Shown piece after piece: positions 19,705 to 28,588 of a DNA stretch of 52,737 nucleotides. The notes below the pieces were generated by a model. It ran no database searches, had not been told where the DNA came from, and was given only the letters and a program-made list of their open reading frames with translations. A program made the translations under genes and the position numbers. Source of the stretch: Pseudomonas sp. 10-1B (GTDB lineage Bacteria > Pseudomonadota > Gammaproteobacteria > Pseudomonadales > Pseudomonadaceae); contig NZ_JYKS01000028.1 of assembly GCF_000935045.1 (NCBI RefSeq), positions 1 to 52,737 on the forward strand, written 5' to 3'. How positions within the stretch are numbered: the stretch's first letter is position 1; each line of letters begins with the position of its first letter.

Positions 19705-20790
19705 TCAGCGCCCGCGCTCGACCGGGCTGGCACCCAGATAGCGGTCGGTCCAGGCCGCCAGCGGTAGCGGCGGTTGCTGTTCGACGATGCGTCGCCAGAT
19801 CAGCACCAGATCATCGCCATTGAACATCGCCCCAGGCCCGGCGCCTTGCCACATCGAAGGCACATCGACAATCCAGTGCCCCTGGCTGTCGCGATGGGCC
19901 ATGTTGAAGCGGAAGGTGTAGTTGCCCGGGATGCCCATGCGCAGGTCGCTGACCACCAGCGCATCGCCTATCTGGTCGTAGCGCAGCCAGTCATCGGTGA
20001 ACCAGCGCAAGCGTTGGTGCAACGGGTCATCTGCCAGCGCTTTGGCCAACCCCAGGTTGCGCGGCAAACGTTGCATCTCTGGCGCTTGCCGGTCGAACCA
20101 ACTGCTGATGCCTTCGTAGTAATCGCCATCGGCGGTCTTGGCCAGCATCCGCCATACCAGGCTGTTGAAGGCGATCGGCACGCCGCGTACCTCGCTGACG
20201 ACGATACCTTGCTGGTCCAGCGCCGCCTGGAAGCGCTGCTCGGCCGCCATGCGCCCGGCAAGACCGAACCCCAGGTAAGAGGTGCTGAACACCAGCGCCA
20301 GGGTCAGCAGGCGTGTAGCCCTGGCGGTCAGGCCTTTGCCGATTGCGTATATGACCGCGGCGAGCAGCGGCACGGTGTAGACCGGGTCGATGATGAACAC
20401 GGCGGCCCAGCTTTGCGGGGTGGTCTGCAGGGGCCAGAGCAACTGCGTGCCGTAGACCGTGAAGGCGTCGAGCAACGGGTGGGTAATGAGTACCAACCAG
20501 AACGCGAGAAACAGCCTGGGCAAGGTGTAGCCCTTGCCTGGCCAGCATTTGTGAACCAGCCAGGCCAGCAGCATGGCCAGCCCGGTGAGCACGAACAGCG
20601 AGTGCGAGAAGCCACGGTGGTAGGTCATCTGCGACACTGGGTCGGCGTAGCGGATGACCACATCCAGGTCGGGAAGCGTGCCCAGCGCCGCGCCATACAG
20701 CAGCGAGCGGCGGCCCTGGATGCGACCGAGCACGGTGCCTTGCAGGGCCGCGCCGAGTACGGCTTGGGTAATGGAGTCCAAGGGGGGCAT
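19705..20790 (-). CDS. Membrane-bound metal-dependent hydrolase family (YbcI/DUF457-like)
   Basis: The 361-residue protein starts MPPLDSITQAVLGAALQ. It shows the family pattern GTLPDLDVVIRY, YHRGFSHSLFVL and THPLLDAFTVYGTQLLWP, with conserved Asp and His residues that could bind a metal, between several membrane helices. A long soluble C-terminal domain follows. I took the ATG at 20790; an ATG at 20823 (MKVACKT) is an alternative. It is followed at once by the TraX-like gene. Biochemical activity is unproven for the family. Confidence 0.78.
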   Translation of the reverse strand: MPPLDSITQAVLGAALQGTVLGRIQGRRSLLYGAALGTLPDLDVVIRYADPVSQMTYHRGFSHSLFVLTGLAMLLAWLVHKCWPGKGYTLPRLFLAFWLVLITHPLLDAFTVYGTQLLWPLQTTPQSWAAVFIIDPVYTVPLLAAVIYAIGKGLTARATRLLTLALVFSTSYLGFGLAGRMAAEQRFQAALDQQGIVVSEVRGVPIAFNSLVWRMLAKTADGDYYEGISSWFDRQAPEMQRLPRNLGLAKALADDPLHQRLRWFTDDWLRYDQIGDALVVSDLRMGIPGNYTFRFNMAHRDSQGHWIVDVPSMWQGAGPGAMFNGDDLVLIWRRIVEQQPPLPLAAWTDRYLGASPVERGR

Positions 20791-20861
20791 TCCTGAAAAG
20801 GTGGTTTTGCAAGCTACCTTCATCCGGCCCTGATGCGCAATTCCCTTGGGCATGGAGCTGT

Positions 20862-21056
20862 TTTGTATTACCTGGCCTGGCCTCATCGCCGGCAAGCCAG
20901 CTCCCACCTCGACCGCATAGGCCTCAAGCCCTGCGCAGTACCTGTGGGAGCCGGCTTGCCGGCGATGAGGCCAGTCCAGGCAATACAAGACAGTTGCTCC
21001 CACAGCGGGCCCCTGTGGGAGCTGGCTTGCCGGCGATGGGCTGCACAGCAGCCCCA
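20862..21056. repeat. Three-unit REP cluster with conserved linkers
   Basis: The 304-bp gap holds three ATCGCCGGCAAGCCAGC-type units in the order inverted-facing pair plus a third. They are joined by CTCAAGCCCTGCGCAGTACC and by GGCAATACAAGACAGTTGCT, and end in a GGGCTGCACAGCAGCCCC hairpin. It lies between the convergently placed end of benF and the start of the DUF457-like gene. No gene is seen. Confidence 0.87.
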
Positions 21057-21094
21057 ATGTGCCTTATAGGCTTAGCATGCATCCAGTGGATGCG

Positions 21095-22345
21095 TCAGAA
21101 CAGCTGCCAGGTGTACACCAGCGTCAGGCGGTTCTCGTCGATATCGCTGCGGTAGTTGGAGCGGGCCATGGCATTCCTTACCCGAATCCCCAGCCCCTTC
21201 AGCACTCCACTCTGCACCGCATAGCCAATGTCCAGGTCACGCTCACGGTCGCGCCCTTCGTAGCCCAGCCCGGTATCGACATTGTTACCGCTGATGTAGC
21301 GCACGGTCGCCGTCAAACCCGGCACGCCCATGGCCGCGAAGTTGTAGTCGTAACGCACCTGGTACGAACGCTCGTCGGTATAGGCGAACTCATAGGTCGG
21401 CACCTCGTTGCCCAGCGGCGAGATGTTGGCGAATACCCGTGGGAACGGGCTGTTGCCATAAATGCCCTGGTAGCCGACATGCAAGCTGTGCCCGCCATGC
21501 CGGGCGGTGAACATCGAGAAAAATGCCTGGTTGTCGATATTGCCCAGCAAGGCATCGCCATCCTCGTGCGCGGTGAAGTACCCCAGGTTGGCGCTGAGCA
21601 CCCAGTCCCCCACTGGCTTGCTGTGCTTGAGGCCGACAAAGCCCTGTTGGTAGATGTCCTCCAACTGCCCATACCAGAGGCTGACACTGCTCTGGTTGGC
21701 ATTGAACGCATAATCCCCGCCGACGTAGTTGAAGGCATCGCTCTCGGCCTGGCGCATCGGCACATGGCCGAGCATGGCGTTCATCTTGCCGTCGCCACCT
21801 TCGTTGCGCAGGTGCGTGCTTTTCAGGTGGCCGGCCTGAACGGTGAGCCCGTCGATCTCCGACGAACTCAGGCTGGCACCTTGATACGTCGGTGGCAGCA
21901 GGCGGATATCACTGAACGTCAGCACCGGCAGGTTCGGTTGCAGTTCGCCAACGCGCAGTTCGGTCTTTGACAGGCGGGCCTTGAAGGTAGGGGCCAGGCG
22001 GCTGTATTCGTCAGCGGCACGGCCGTCGCCATGCACCGGCAGCAGGCCAGTGTTGGCGCGGTCTGGGCTGCTGTCGAGCTTGATCCCCAGCAGGCCCAGT
22101 GCATCCACGCCAAAGCCGAGCGTGCCTGGGGTGTAGCCCGACTTGAAGTCGAGGATGAAGCCTTGGGCCCACTCCTCGGCCTTGGACTGCTGGTTGGCCC
22201 CGACGATGTCGGAGAAATCGCGGCTGAAGTAGTAGTTACGGGCACTCAGGCTGGCCTTCGAATCCTCGAAGAAACCGCCTTCGGCGGCCAGCAACGGTTG
22301 GCTGAGCAAAGTCAGGCCCAGGGCGACACAAGGGGTGTGGTTCAT
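21095..22345 (-). CDS. benF: OprD-family outer-membrane porin, benzoate-specific (BenF-like)
   Basis: The 416-residue protein has a signal peptide (MNHTPCVALGLTLLSQPLLA, cleaved before AEGGFFEDS). It shows OprD-family features: SARNYYFSRDF, EWAQGFILDFKSGYTPGTLGFGVDALGLLGIKLD, RLSKTELRVGELQP and the closing RSDIDENRLTLVYTWQLF with terminal Phe. OprD porins are 18-strand barrels for carboxylates and basic amino acids. Its place as last gene of the ben cluster, after benE, identifies it as the benzoate channel BenF. It lies 54 bp downstream of benE on the same strand. Confidence 0.92.
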   Translation of the reverse strand: MNHTPCVALGLTLLSQPLLAAEGGFFEDSKASLSARNYYFSRDFSDIVGANQQSKAEEWAQGFILDFKSGYTPGTLGFGVDALGLLGIKLDSSPDRANTGLLPVHGDGRAADEYSRLAPTFKARLSKTELRVGELQPNLPVLTFSDIRLLPPTYQGASLSSSEIDGLTVQAGHLKSTHLRNEGGDGKMNAMLGHVPMRQAESDAFNYVGGDYAFNANQSSVSLWYGQLEDIYQQGFVGLKHSKPVGDWVLSANLGYFTAHEDGDALLGNIDNQAFFSMFTARHGGHSLHVGYQGIYGNSPFPRVFANISPLGNEVPTYEFAYTDERSYQVRYDYNFAAMGVPGLTATVRYISGNNVDTGLGYEGRDRERDLDIGYAVQSGVLKGLGIRVRNAMARSNYRSDIDENRLTLVYTWQLF

Positions 22346-22399
22346 TCCGAAGCTCTCTTGATCTTGTTTTTATGGGTAAAGCGTTGGAAACACGACAAG

Positions 22400-23599
22400 T
22401 CATGGGTTACGGCGCAGCACCTCCGCTAGCCGGGGCTGGCGCAGCCTGAGCAGCGCATGGGCCAGCAGGCCGAACAGCAACCCCCAGAACGCTGCCGACA
22501 GGCCAAGGAAGGCCACCCCCGAAGCGGTGACCAGGAAAGTGAACAGCCCGGCATCGCGCTCGGCTGGCTCCGCCAGGCTGCGAGCCAGGGCTTCACTGAT
22601 GGCGCCATACAGGGCCAGCCCAGCCAAGGCGGCGATCAGCGCGGCGGGAAACGCCGCGAACAACGACATCAGGGTGGCCCCGGCAATCCCCAGCAGCAGG
22701 TACAGCGCACTACCGGCGAGCGCCGCGATGTAGCGTCGCCGTGGGTTTTCGTGGGCTTCATGGCCGGTACACAGGCTGGCGGTAACCGCCGCCAGGTTCA
22801 GCCCGTGGCAACCGAATGGCGCCAGTACCGCCCCGGCCAGGGCACTGGCGCTGATGATCGGGCTGGCCGGCGTGGCATAGCCGGCATTGCGCAGTACCGC
22901 CATACCCGGCATGAACTGCCCGGTCAGCGCCACCAGCACCAGCGGCAGCGCCAGGCTGAACACCGCCGTCAGGCTGAACTGCGGGGTAATCCACTGTGGC
23001 GAGGCCAGTTCCAGCACCAGCGCCTCGCTGCGAAACGCACCGCTGGCAACGGTTACCATAGTGCCCACGCACAGCACCGCCGCCACCGCGTAGCGCGGCT
23101 GCAGCCGGCGCATCAGCATGTAGGTGACGAACATCGCCAGTACCAGCAGCGGCTGTACCGGCAAGGCGCGGAACACTTCGGTGCCGAAGCTGAACAGGAT
23201 GCCGGCCTGCATGCCGGCGGCAATGGAGCCCGGCAGGCGTGCGATGATACGGTCGAAGGCCCCGCTGATGCCGATCGCCAGCAGCACCAGGTTGGCCACC
23301 AGGTAGGCACCCACGGCCTGTCCCAGGCCCAGTTGCGGCAAGGCGGTGACCAGCAGCGCGGAACCGGGGATCGACCAGGCGATCACTACCGGCACCCGGT
23401 AGCGCAGGCTGAGCAGTGCGCCGAGCACGGCACTGCCCATGGACACCGCCCAGACCCAGGAGGACAGTTGCTGGCGCGACAGGCCGGCAGCCTCGGCGGC
23501 ATGGAAGATGATCACCAACGGGCCAGCGTAGGAGATCATCGTGGCGATGCAGCCGGCGACGATGGCGGACAGCGAGCTGTCCTTGATCAGGGTTTTCAT
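22400..23599 (-). CDS. benE: Benzoate:H+ symporter BenE
   Basis: The 399-residue protein belongs to the BenE transporter family. SAIVAGCIATMISYAGPLVIIFHAAEAAGLS, GRIPGS-like RLPGSIAAGMQAGILFSFG, TGQFMPGMAVLRNAGY and APFGCHGLNLAAVTASLCTG are the conserved blocks, spread over about twelve helices. It imports benzoate across the inner membrane with protons. I used the ATG at 23599 (MKTLIKDSSL) preceded by GAGAAGC; the longer frame upstream is REP DNA. It lies downstream of catA, separated by a REP pair, and upstream of benF. Confidence 0.93.
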   Translation of the reverse strand: MKTLIKDSSLSAIVAGCIATMISYAGPLVIIFHAAEAAGLSRQQLSSWVWAVSMGSAVLGALLSLRYRVPVVIAWSIPGSALLVTALPQLGLGQAVGAYLVANLVLLAIGISGAFDRIIARLPGSIAAGMQAGILFSFGTEVFRALPVQPLLVLAMFVTYMLMRRLQPRYAVAAVLCVGTMVTVASGAFRSEALVLELASPQWITPQFSLTAVFSLALPLVLVALTGQFMPGMAVLRNAGYATPASPIISASALAGAVLAPFGCHGLNLAAVTASLCTGHEAHENPRRRYIAALAGSALYLLLGIAGATLMSLFAAFPAALIAALAGLALYGAISEALARSLAEPAERDAGLFTFLVTASGVAFLGLSAAFWGLLFGLLAHALLRLRQPRLAEVLRRNP

Positions 23600-23654
23600 G
23601 AAGCTTCTCGCAAGGCATCGGCCGGCCTTGTGGCTGGCTCTTGTTCTGGTGTTG

Positions 23655-23747
23655 CCTTCTTCGCGGGCTTGCCCGCTCCCACAGGGACCGCGCAGTTTCA
23701 AGGCCTGTGACGGCCCTGTGGGAGCGGGCGAGCCCGCGAAGAAGCCA
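23655..23747. repeat. Inverted REP pair between catA and benE
   Basis: Facing units TTCGCGGGCTTGCCCGCTCCC and its complement with GGGCGAGCCCGCGAAGAAG occupy nearly the whole catA-benE gap within the leftward ben cluster. As an mRNA this would fold into two stable stem-loops that could end transcripts or block decay, separating catA expression from benEF. Confidence 0.9.
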
Positions 23748-23757
23748 CCCCGGTGGA

Positions 23758-24672
23758 TCAGGCCTCCTGCAACGCCCGCGGCCGCGCACTGCGCTGCTCA
23801 TCCGCGCTGCCCTGGGCCTGCTGCAACTGGAAGTCGAACTTCAACTCGGCATGCCGCCCCGCCGGGCCTTCGACGAACACCACCTCCCCCACCAACCCAT
23901 CCCGCGTGGCATAGGCAAAGTCATCCCACAGGTACTTGTCCCCCGACAGGTTGATCTGCGTGGTCAGGTGCCGATGCCCTGGCGCCGAGATGAAGAAGTG
24001 CACATGCGCCGGGCGCTGGCCATGACGACCAAGCAGGTCCAGGCATTCCTGGGTCGGCCCCTGCGGATCGCAGCCATACCCCGAAGGCACGATGGAGCGC
24101 GCGCGGTAGCGCCCTTGGGCATCGGTGACGATGCGCCGACGCAGGTTGTACTCGGACTGGCTCTGGTCGAAGAACGAATAGGTGCCACGGGTATTGGCAT
24201 GCCATAGGTCGACCGTGGCCCCCGGCAGCGGTTGCCCTTGCGGGTCGAGCACCTGGCCTTCCAGGTACATAACAGTGGCCACGCCCTCTTCGCTGCCGTC
24301 GTCCATGCGCACTTCGCCCTCGGCGATGGGCGCCCCGGCCACGTACAGCGGGCCTTCAATGGTGCGCGGGGTGCCGCCGACATGGCCGGCCTGCTGGTCC
24401 TTGGCATCCTGCAGCAGGTCGAGGAAGTGCTCGATACCCAGCCCCGCCACCAGCAGCCCGGCCTCGCCCCGGCCGCCAAGGCGGTTGAGGTAGTCGACGG
24501 CATGCCAGAACTCGTCCTCGCTGATTTCCAGGTCTTCGATCAGCCGCGCGGTGTCCTGCAGCACGCGTTGCACAATACGCTTCAGGCGCGGGCTGCCAGC
24601 GTCGTTGCCCAAGCCTGCGGCCTCCTCGAAGAACTGCTGGACTTCGGCAGTGTGGGAAATTTTCACGGTCAT
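23758..24672 (-). CDS. catA: Catechol 1,2-dioxygenase (intradiol, CatA2 type)
   Basis: The 304-residue enzyme cleaves catechol to cis,cis-muconate. The Fe(III) ligands are visible: Tyr165 (GTYSFFD), Tyr199 (VPSGYGC) and His223/His225 (RPAHVHF). The N-terminal helical linker domain used for dimerisation and RTIEGPLYVAGAP also fit. In P. putida a second catA copy lies inside the ben cluster, between benK and benE, which is this arrangement. It would remove catechol produced by BenABCD before it accumulates. The start at 24672 is preceded by AGGCAACCCAC. The other cat genes (catB, catC, catR) are absent here. Confidence 0.96.
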   Translation of the reverse strand: MTVKISHTAEVQQFFEEAAGLGNDAGSPRLKRIVQRVLQDTARLIEDLEISEDEFWHAVDYLNRLGGRGEAGLLVAGLGIEHFLDLLQDAKDQQAGHVGGTPRTIEGPLYVAGAPIAEGEVRMDDGSEEGVATVMYLEGQVLDPQGQPLPGATVDLWHANTRGTYSFFDQSQSEYNLRRRIVTDAQGRYRARSIVPSGYGCDPQGPTQECLDLLGRHGQRPAHVHFFISAPGHRHLTTQINLSGDKYLWDDFAYATRDGLVGEVVFVEGPAGRHAELKFDFQLQQAQGSADEQRSARPRALQEA

Positions 24673-24701
24673 GTGGGTTGCCTCATCTTGTTCTTTTGGG
24701 A

Positions 24702-26051
24702 TTACGCCTGCGCCGCCACGGCCTGGGCATGCCGCCGGCCACTGGCCAGGTGCACGGCCATGGCCAGCGCGGCGATCGCGCCAGGGATGGCGAAGGCGAT
24801 GAAGTTCAGTTGCAGGGGCAGGTTGATGCCCATCAGCGCACCGCCCAGCAGCGGGCCGACAATAGCGCCGTTACGGCCGATGCCAGAGGCCCAACCCAGC
24901 CCTGTGGAACGTACCGACAGCCCGTATAGCTGGGCGGCACCGGCATACAGCAGGATCTGCGTGCCGATGGTGGTGGCACCGGCAATGAAGATCAGCAGGT
25001 ACAGCACCGGCATCGGGCTGTTGACGCCCAGCAAGCTGATCGACAGCGCGGCGGCGATGAAAAACGCCACCTTGACCTTGACCAGGTTGTAGCGGTCGCC
25101 CAGCCAGCCACCGAGGATCGCCCCAGCCATGCCGCCAAAGTTCAGGGCCAGCAGGAACGACAGGCTCGAACCCAGGCTGTAACCGGCGTTGGCCATCAGC
25201 TTCGGCAGCCAGGAGCTGAGCGCATAGACCATCAGCAGGCAGCAGAAGAACGCCAGCCACAGCGCCAGGGTGCGGATGGCCAGGCCATTTCGGAATAGCT
25301 CAAGGACAGCGCTGAACTTGCCGGCCCTTTCGCGGGACAAGCCTGCTCCCACGGGGGCGACCAGTACATCATCAGGCTGCACATCGCACTCTGGGTCCAG
25401 GCGCTTGAGCAGCTTGCGCGCTTCGTCGCTACGGCCCTGGCGTACCAGGAAGCCGATCGACTCCGGCAGGTAGTAGAGAATTACCGGCAACAACAGCAGC
25501 GGCACGGCAGCGGCGAAGAACATCGACTCCCAACCGAAACGCGGCAGCATGAAGATGCCGACGCCGGCCGAGAGCATGCCGCCCAGCGAATAGCCACTGA
25601 ACATGATCGCCACCAGCGTGCTGCGCAGGCGCTTGGGCGCGTATTCGTTCATCAGCGCCACGGCATTGGGCATCAGGCCGCCACAGCCCAGTCCGGCAAT
25701 GAAGCGGTAGATGCCGAACTCGCTCGGGCTGCTGGCAAAGCCATTGAGGATGGTCGCCCCCGAGAACAAGGCGAAACAGATAGCGATGCCCTTCTTGCGC
25801 CCGATGCGGTCGGCCAGGCTGCCGAACGCCAAGGCACCGAACATCATGCCGAACAGCGCGTAGCTGCCCAGCGCACCGGCCTGCAACGGGGTCAGCCCCC
25901 ACTCCTTCATGATGACCGGCAGTACCACGCCGTAGATGAACAGGTCATAGCCGTCGAAGATCAACAGCAGGCCGCACCAGGCCATGACCATCCAGTGGAA
26001 CGGGGTAAAGCGCGCGTTATCGATGATCGGGTGTACGTCAAGGGTTCGCAT
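24702..26051 (-). CDS. benK: Benzoate MFS transporter BenK
   Basis: The 449-residue protein belongs to the aromatic acid:H+ symporter branch of the MFS. The motifs are DGYDLFIYGVVLPVIMKEW in helix 1, GSLADRIGRKKGI in the 2-3 loop, and GLGCGGLMPNAVALMNEYAPKR in helices 4-5. It imports benzoate. The cytoplasmic loop between helices 6 and 7 contains VAPVGAGLSRERAGK (about residues 231-245). This is the translation of a REP-like sequence at 25319-25358 and keeps the frame open. The loop tolerates this by position, so function is probably retained. It lies between benD and catA. Confidence 0.93.
   Translation of the reverse strand: MRTLDVHPIIDNARFTPFHWMVMAWCGLLLIFDGYDLFIYGVVLPVIMKEWGLTPLQAGALGSYALFGMMFGALAFGSLADRIGRKKGIAICFALFSGATILNGFASSPSEFGIYRFIAGLGCGGLMPNAVALMNEYAPKRLRSTLVAIMFSGYSLGGMLSAGVGIFMLPRFGWESMFFAAAVPLLLLPVILYYLPESIGFLVRQGRSDEARKLLKRLDPECDVQPDDVLVAPVGAGLSRERAGKFSAVLELFRNGLAIRTLALWLAFFCCLLMVYALSSWLPKLMANAGYSLGSSLSFLLALNFGGMAGAILGGWLGDRYNLVKVKVAFFIAAALSISLLGVNSPMPVLYLLIFIAGATTIGTQILLYAGAAQLYGLSVRSTGLGWASGIGRNGAIVGPLLGGALMGINLPLQLNFIAFAIPGAIAALAMAVHLASGRRHAQAVAAQA
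25319..25358. repeat. REP-like element inside the benK coding region
   Basis: TGCCGGCCCTTTCGCGGGAC followed by AAGCCTGCTCCCACGGGG matches the REP consensus (GGCCTCTTCGCGGGTAAACC then CGCTCCCACAGGG) at most positions, including the stem halves and the TCCCAC tail. It is read in frame in benK as part of the central loop. It may be a REP insertion fixed in a gene. Confidence 0.75.
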
Positions 26052-26108
26052 GGCATCTGTCGCTCTTGTTTTTGTTGTGAAAGAAAGCTGTTTGCCTTGG
26101 GGTGTCGC

Positions 26109-26870
26109 TCAGCCGAGGTCGCCGCCCCCTACCGGCAGGGTCACGCCGGTGATGTACGAGGCTTCGTCGGAAGCCAGGAACAGAATCGCGCCCACCTGCT
26201 CATCGATGCTGCCGTAGCGGTGCATCAGGCTGCTGTCGAGGGTCTGGTCGACGATCTGCTGGTACCAGAGCTTTTCCTGCTCGGTCTGCTCGGCGCTGTT
26301 GCGCGGCACGCGCCGGGGTGGTGCCTCGGTGCCGCCAGGCGCGGTGGCGTTGACGCGGATGCCACGGCCGGCGGTTTCAAAGGCCAGGCACGCGGTGAGT
26401 GCGTTGACGCCGCCCTTGGCCGCGCCATAAGGCACCCGGTTGACGCTGCGGGTGGCGATGGACGAAACGTTGACGATGGCGCCGGTGCCGCGTTCGAGCA
26501 TGTACGGCAGCGCGGCGTGGCAGCACCACAGGGTGGGGAACAGCGAGCGGCGCACTTCGGCTTCGATCTGCTCGACTTCGTAGTGCTCGAAGGGCTTGGC
26601 CCAGATGGTGCCGCCGACGTTGTTGACCAGGATGTCGAGGCGGCCGAAGGTCTCTACCGCGCTGACCATGACCCGGGCGCAGTCGGTGTGTCGTTCCAGG
26701 TCGGCGGTGAGGGTCAGCATGCCCTCGCCGGCCAGTTCGTGGACCAGTTCGGAGCGGTCTACCGCGACCACCTGCGCGCCTTCGGCCTTGAGCCGCCAGC
26801 ACACGCCACGGCCGATGCCCTGGGCAGCACCGGTGACCAGGGCGACCTTGCCTTGGAATCTGTTGTTCAT
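26109..26870 (-). CDS. benD: Benzoate cis-diol dehydrogenase BenD
   Basis: The 253-residue short-chain dehydrogenase oxidises the cis-diol carboxylate from BenABC to catechol with release of CO2 and formation of NADH. The cofactor motif is TGAAQGIGRG. NNVGG follows the fourth strand, and the catalytic Ser and YGAAK lie in SSIATRSVNRVPYGAAKGG. I used the ATG at 26870 (MNNRFQGK) behind GAGACGGAT; the longer frame upstream is REP DNA. It follows benC after a REP pair and is upstream of benK. Confidence 0.95.
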   Translation of the reverse strand: MNNRFQGKVALVTGAAQGIGRGVCWRLKAEGAQVVAVDRSELVHELAGEGMLTLTADLERHTDCARVMVSAVETFGRLDILVNNVGGTIWAKPFEHYEVEQIEAEVRRSLFPTLWCCHAALPYMLERGTGAIVNVSSIATRSVNRVPYGAAKGGVNALTACLAFETAGRGIRVNATAPGGTEAPPRRVPRNSAEQTEQEKLWYQQIVDQTLDSSLMHRYGSIDEQVGAILFLASDEASYITGVTLPVGGGDLG

Positions 26871-26895
26871 ATCCGTCTCTCCAGTTCGCCACAGT

Positions 26896-26990
26896 CCCTG
26901 TGGGAGCGGGCAAGCCCGCGAATTCATCCGACCAGACAAAGTCGTTGAACCTGCTGGCCTCTTCGCGGGCACGCCCGCTCCCACAGGGTC
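26896..26990. repeat. Inverted REP pair between benC and benD
   Basis: Two facing units (CCCTGTGGGAGCGGGCAAGC and GGCCTCTTCGCGGGCACGCC then CGCTCCCACAGGG) lie in the 149-bp gap between benC and benD. On the leftward mRNA they can form two adjacent hairpins, placing a processing or decay barrier between the dioxygenase genes and benD onward. Confidence 0.9.
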
Positions 26991-27019
26991 GGCGTATTGC
27001 TTGGAATTAAAGGAAGCTG

Positions 27020-28030
27020 TCAGGCCGCCGCCGCGAACTTCTCGTAGTAGAAGTTGGCCGGGGTAATGCCCTGCTCACGCACGTACTGGCTGACCGCCTC
27101 GACCATCGGTGGCGGCCCGCACAGGTACACGTCCACATCGCCATCGTTGAGGTGGCGGGGCTCGATGTGCTGGGTTACGTAGCCCTTCTGCGGGTACTGG
27201 CTGTCCGGGTTGGCCACGCAGGCGCTGTAGGTGAAGTTGGGGATGCGCGCCGCCAGAGCTTGCAGGCGGTCCAGCTCGACCAGGTCGAAGTCGTTGGTCA
27301 CGCCGTAGATCAGGTGCAGCGGGTGTTCGCTACCCTGCTCGGCAATCTTCTCCAGCATCGCCGTGAACGGCGCCAGGCCAGTGCCACCGGCCAGCAGCAA
27401 CAGTGGGCGCTGGATCGGCCGCAGGTAGAAGCTGCCCAACGGGCCGGCCAGGCTCATGCTGTCGCCGGCCTTGGCCAGGTTGGTCAGGAAGCTGCTCATC
27501 AGCCCGCCCGGCACGTTACGGATCAGGAAGCTGACTTCACCGTCCTTCTGCAACGAGCTGAACGAGTAGGCGCGGCTCTGCTCGCTGCCCGGCACCTTGA
27601 GGTTGACGTACTGCCCCGGCAGGAACGCCAGGCGGCTGAGCGCTTCGCCCTTGATCGACAGGGCGATGGTGCTGGCCGACAGTTGGCGCACATCGCTGAT
27701 GGCCGCCTCGAAGCTGGCCTGCTCGGTCTTGCACAGTTGTGACGAGGCCGGGATGCGGATGACGCAGTCGCTTTCGGCGCGCATCTGGCAGGTCAGCACG
27801 TAGCCTTCGGCGATTTCGTCTTCGCTCAGGGCATCTTCGATGAAGTTGTCGCCCAGGTCGTAGCGCCCGGCCTCGGCCTTGCACTTGCAGGTACCGCAGG
27901 CGCCGTCGCGGCAGTCCAGCGGGATGTTGATGCCCTGGCGGTAGGCGGCGTCGGCTACGGTTTCATGGCCGGTGGCCTCGATGAAGCGGGTAACCCCGTC
28001 TTCGAAATTCAGTGCGATCTGGAAGCTCAT
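27020..28030 (-). CDS. benC: Benzoate 1,2-dioxygenase reductase BenC
   Basis: The 336-residue electron-transfer component has an N-terminal plant-type [2Fe-2S] domain (CRDGACGTCKCKAEAG with a fourth Cys in VLTCQM). An FAD domain follows (RAYSFSS), then an NAD domain (LLAGGTGLAPFTAMLEKI, CGPPPMVEAV). It passes electrons from NADH to the BenAB oxygenase. I chose ATG 28030 (MSFQIALNFEDG), the usual BenC start; the longer frame begins in the benB-benC spacer. It follows benB after 72 bp on the same strand. Confidence 0.96.
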   Translation of the reverse strand: MSFQIALNFEDGVTRFIEATGHETVADAAYRQGINIPLDCRDGACGTCKCKAEAGRYDLGDNFIEDALSEDEIAEGYVLTCQMRAESDCVIRIPASSQLCKTEQASFEAAISDVRQLSASTIALSIKGEALSRLAFLPGQYVNLKVPGSEQSRAYSFSSLQKDGEVSFLIRNVPGGLMSSFLTNLAKAGDSMSLAGPLGSFYLRPIQRPLLLLAGGTGLAPFTAMLEKIAEQGSEHPLHLIYGVTNDFDLVELDRLQALAARIPNFTYSACVANPDSQYPQKGYVTQHIEPRHLNDGDVDVYLCGPPPMVEAVSQYVREQGITPANFYYEKFAAAA

Positions 28031-28102
28031 GTTGCACCTCGCGGGCGAGCCTGGCCACGGCGCGTCGCAGGACGCACCGGGCGGTACTCGCAAAACCCTG
28101 TA

Positions 28103-28588
28103 TCAGATGTGGTAGATGTCGATGACCTGGCGCACGTAGTCGTTCTTCAGCACCACCTTCTTGGCCTTGATCAGCGGCTGCTCGCCGCGCAGGTCGAGGG
28201 TGTAGAAGCTGGTGCCGAAGTAACTGTCGGTGGTCTTGTAGCGGAAGCTCAGGGTGTGCCAGTTGAAGCGCACCTGGCAGCTGCCCTCGCCCTGCTCGAC
28301 GATCTCGATGTTGCTGATGTTGTGCGAGGTGCGGGTGTCGGGCACGGTCGCACTGGAACGCTCGGTCTTGATGCGGAACACGCGGTCTTCCAGGCCGCCA
28401 CGGTTGCCGTACCAGATCAGCGAAATTTCACTTTGTGGGTTTTCGGTGAGAGTGTCGTCATCGTCCCAGCTCGGCATCCAGAAGCTGGCGTCGCTGGCGT
28501 ACAGCTCCAGCCACTGGTCCCACTGGGCGTCATCCAGGTAGCGCGCCTCGCGGTAGAGGAAGTCGCGCACGGTTTCATACAGGCTCAT
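28103..28588 (-). CDS. benB: Benzoate 1,2-dioxygenase small (beta) subunit BenB
   Basis: The 161-residue protein is the full-length beta subunit of the ring-hydroxylating oxygenase (SnoaL-like fold). It contains the family blocks FLYREARYLDDAQWDQWLELY and SFWMPSWDDDD, and closes VIDIYHI. It forms the hexameric oxygenase with BenA. Its ATG overlaps the benA stop codon by 4 bp, so the two subunits are translationally coupled. Confidence 0.96.
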   Translation of the reverse strand: MSLYETVRDFLYREARYLDDAQWDQWLELYASDASFWMPSWDDDDTLTENPQSEISLIWYGNRGGLEDRVFRIKTERSSATVPDTRTSHNISNIEIVEQGEGSCQVRFNWHTLSFRYKTTDSYFGTSFYTLDLRGEQPLIKAKKVVLKNDYVRQVIDIYHI

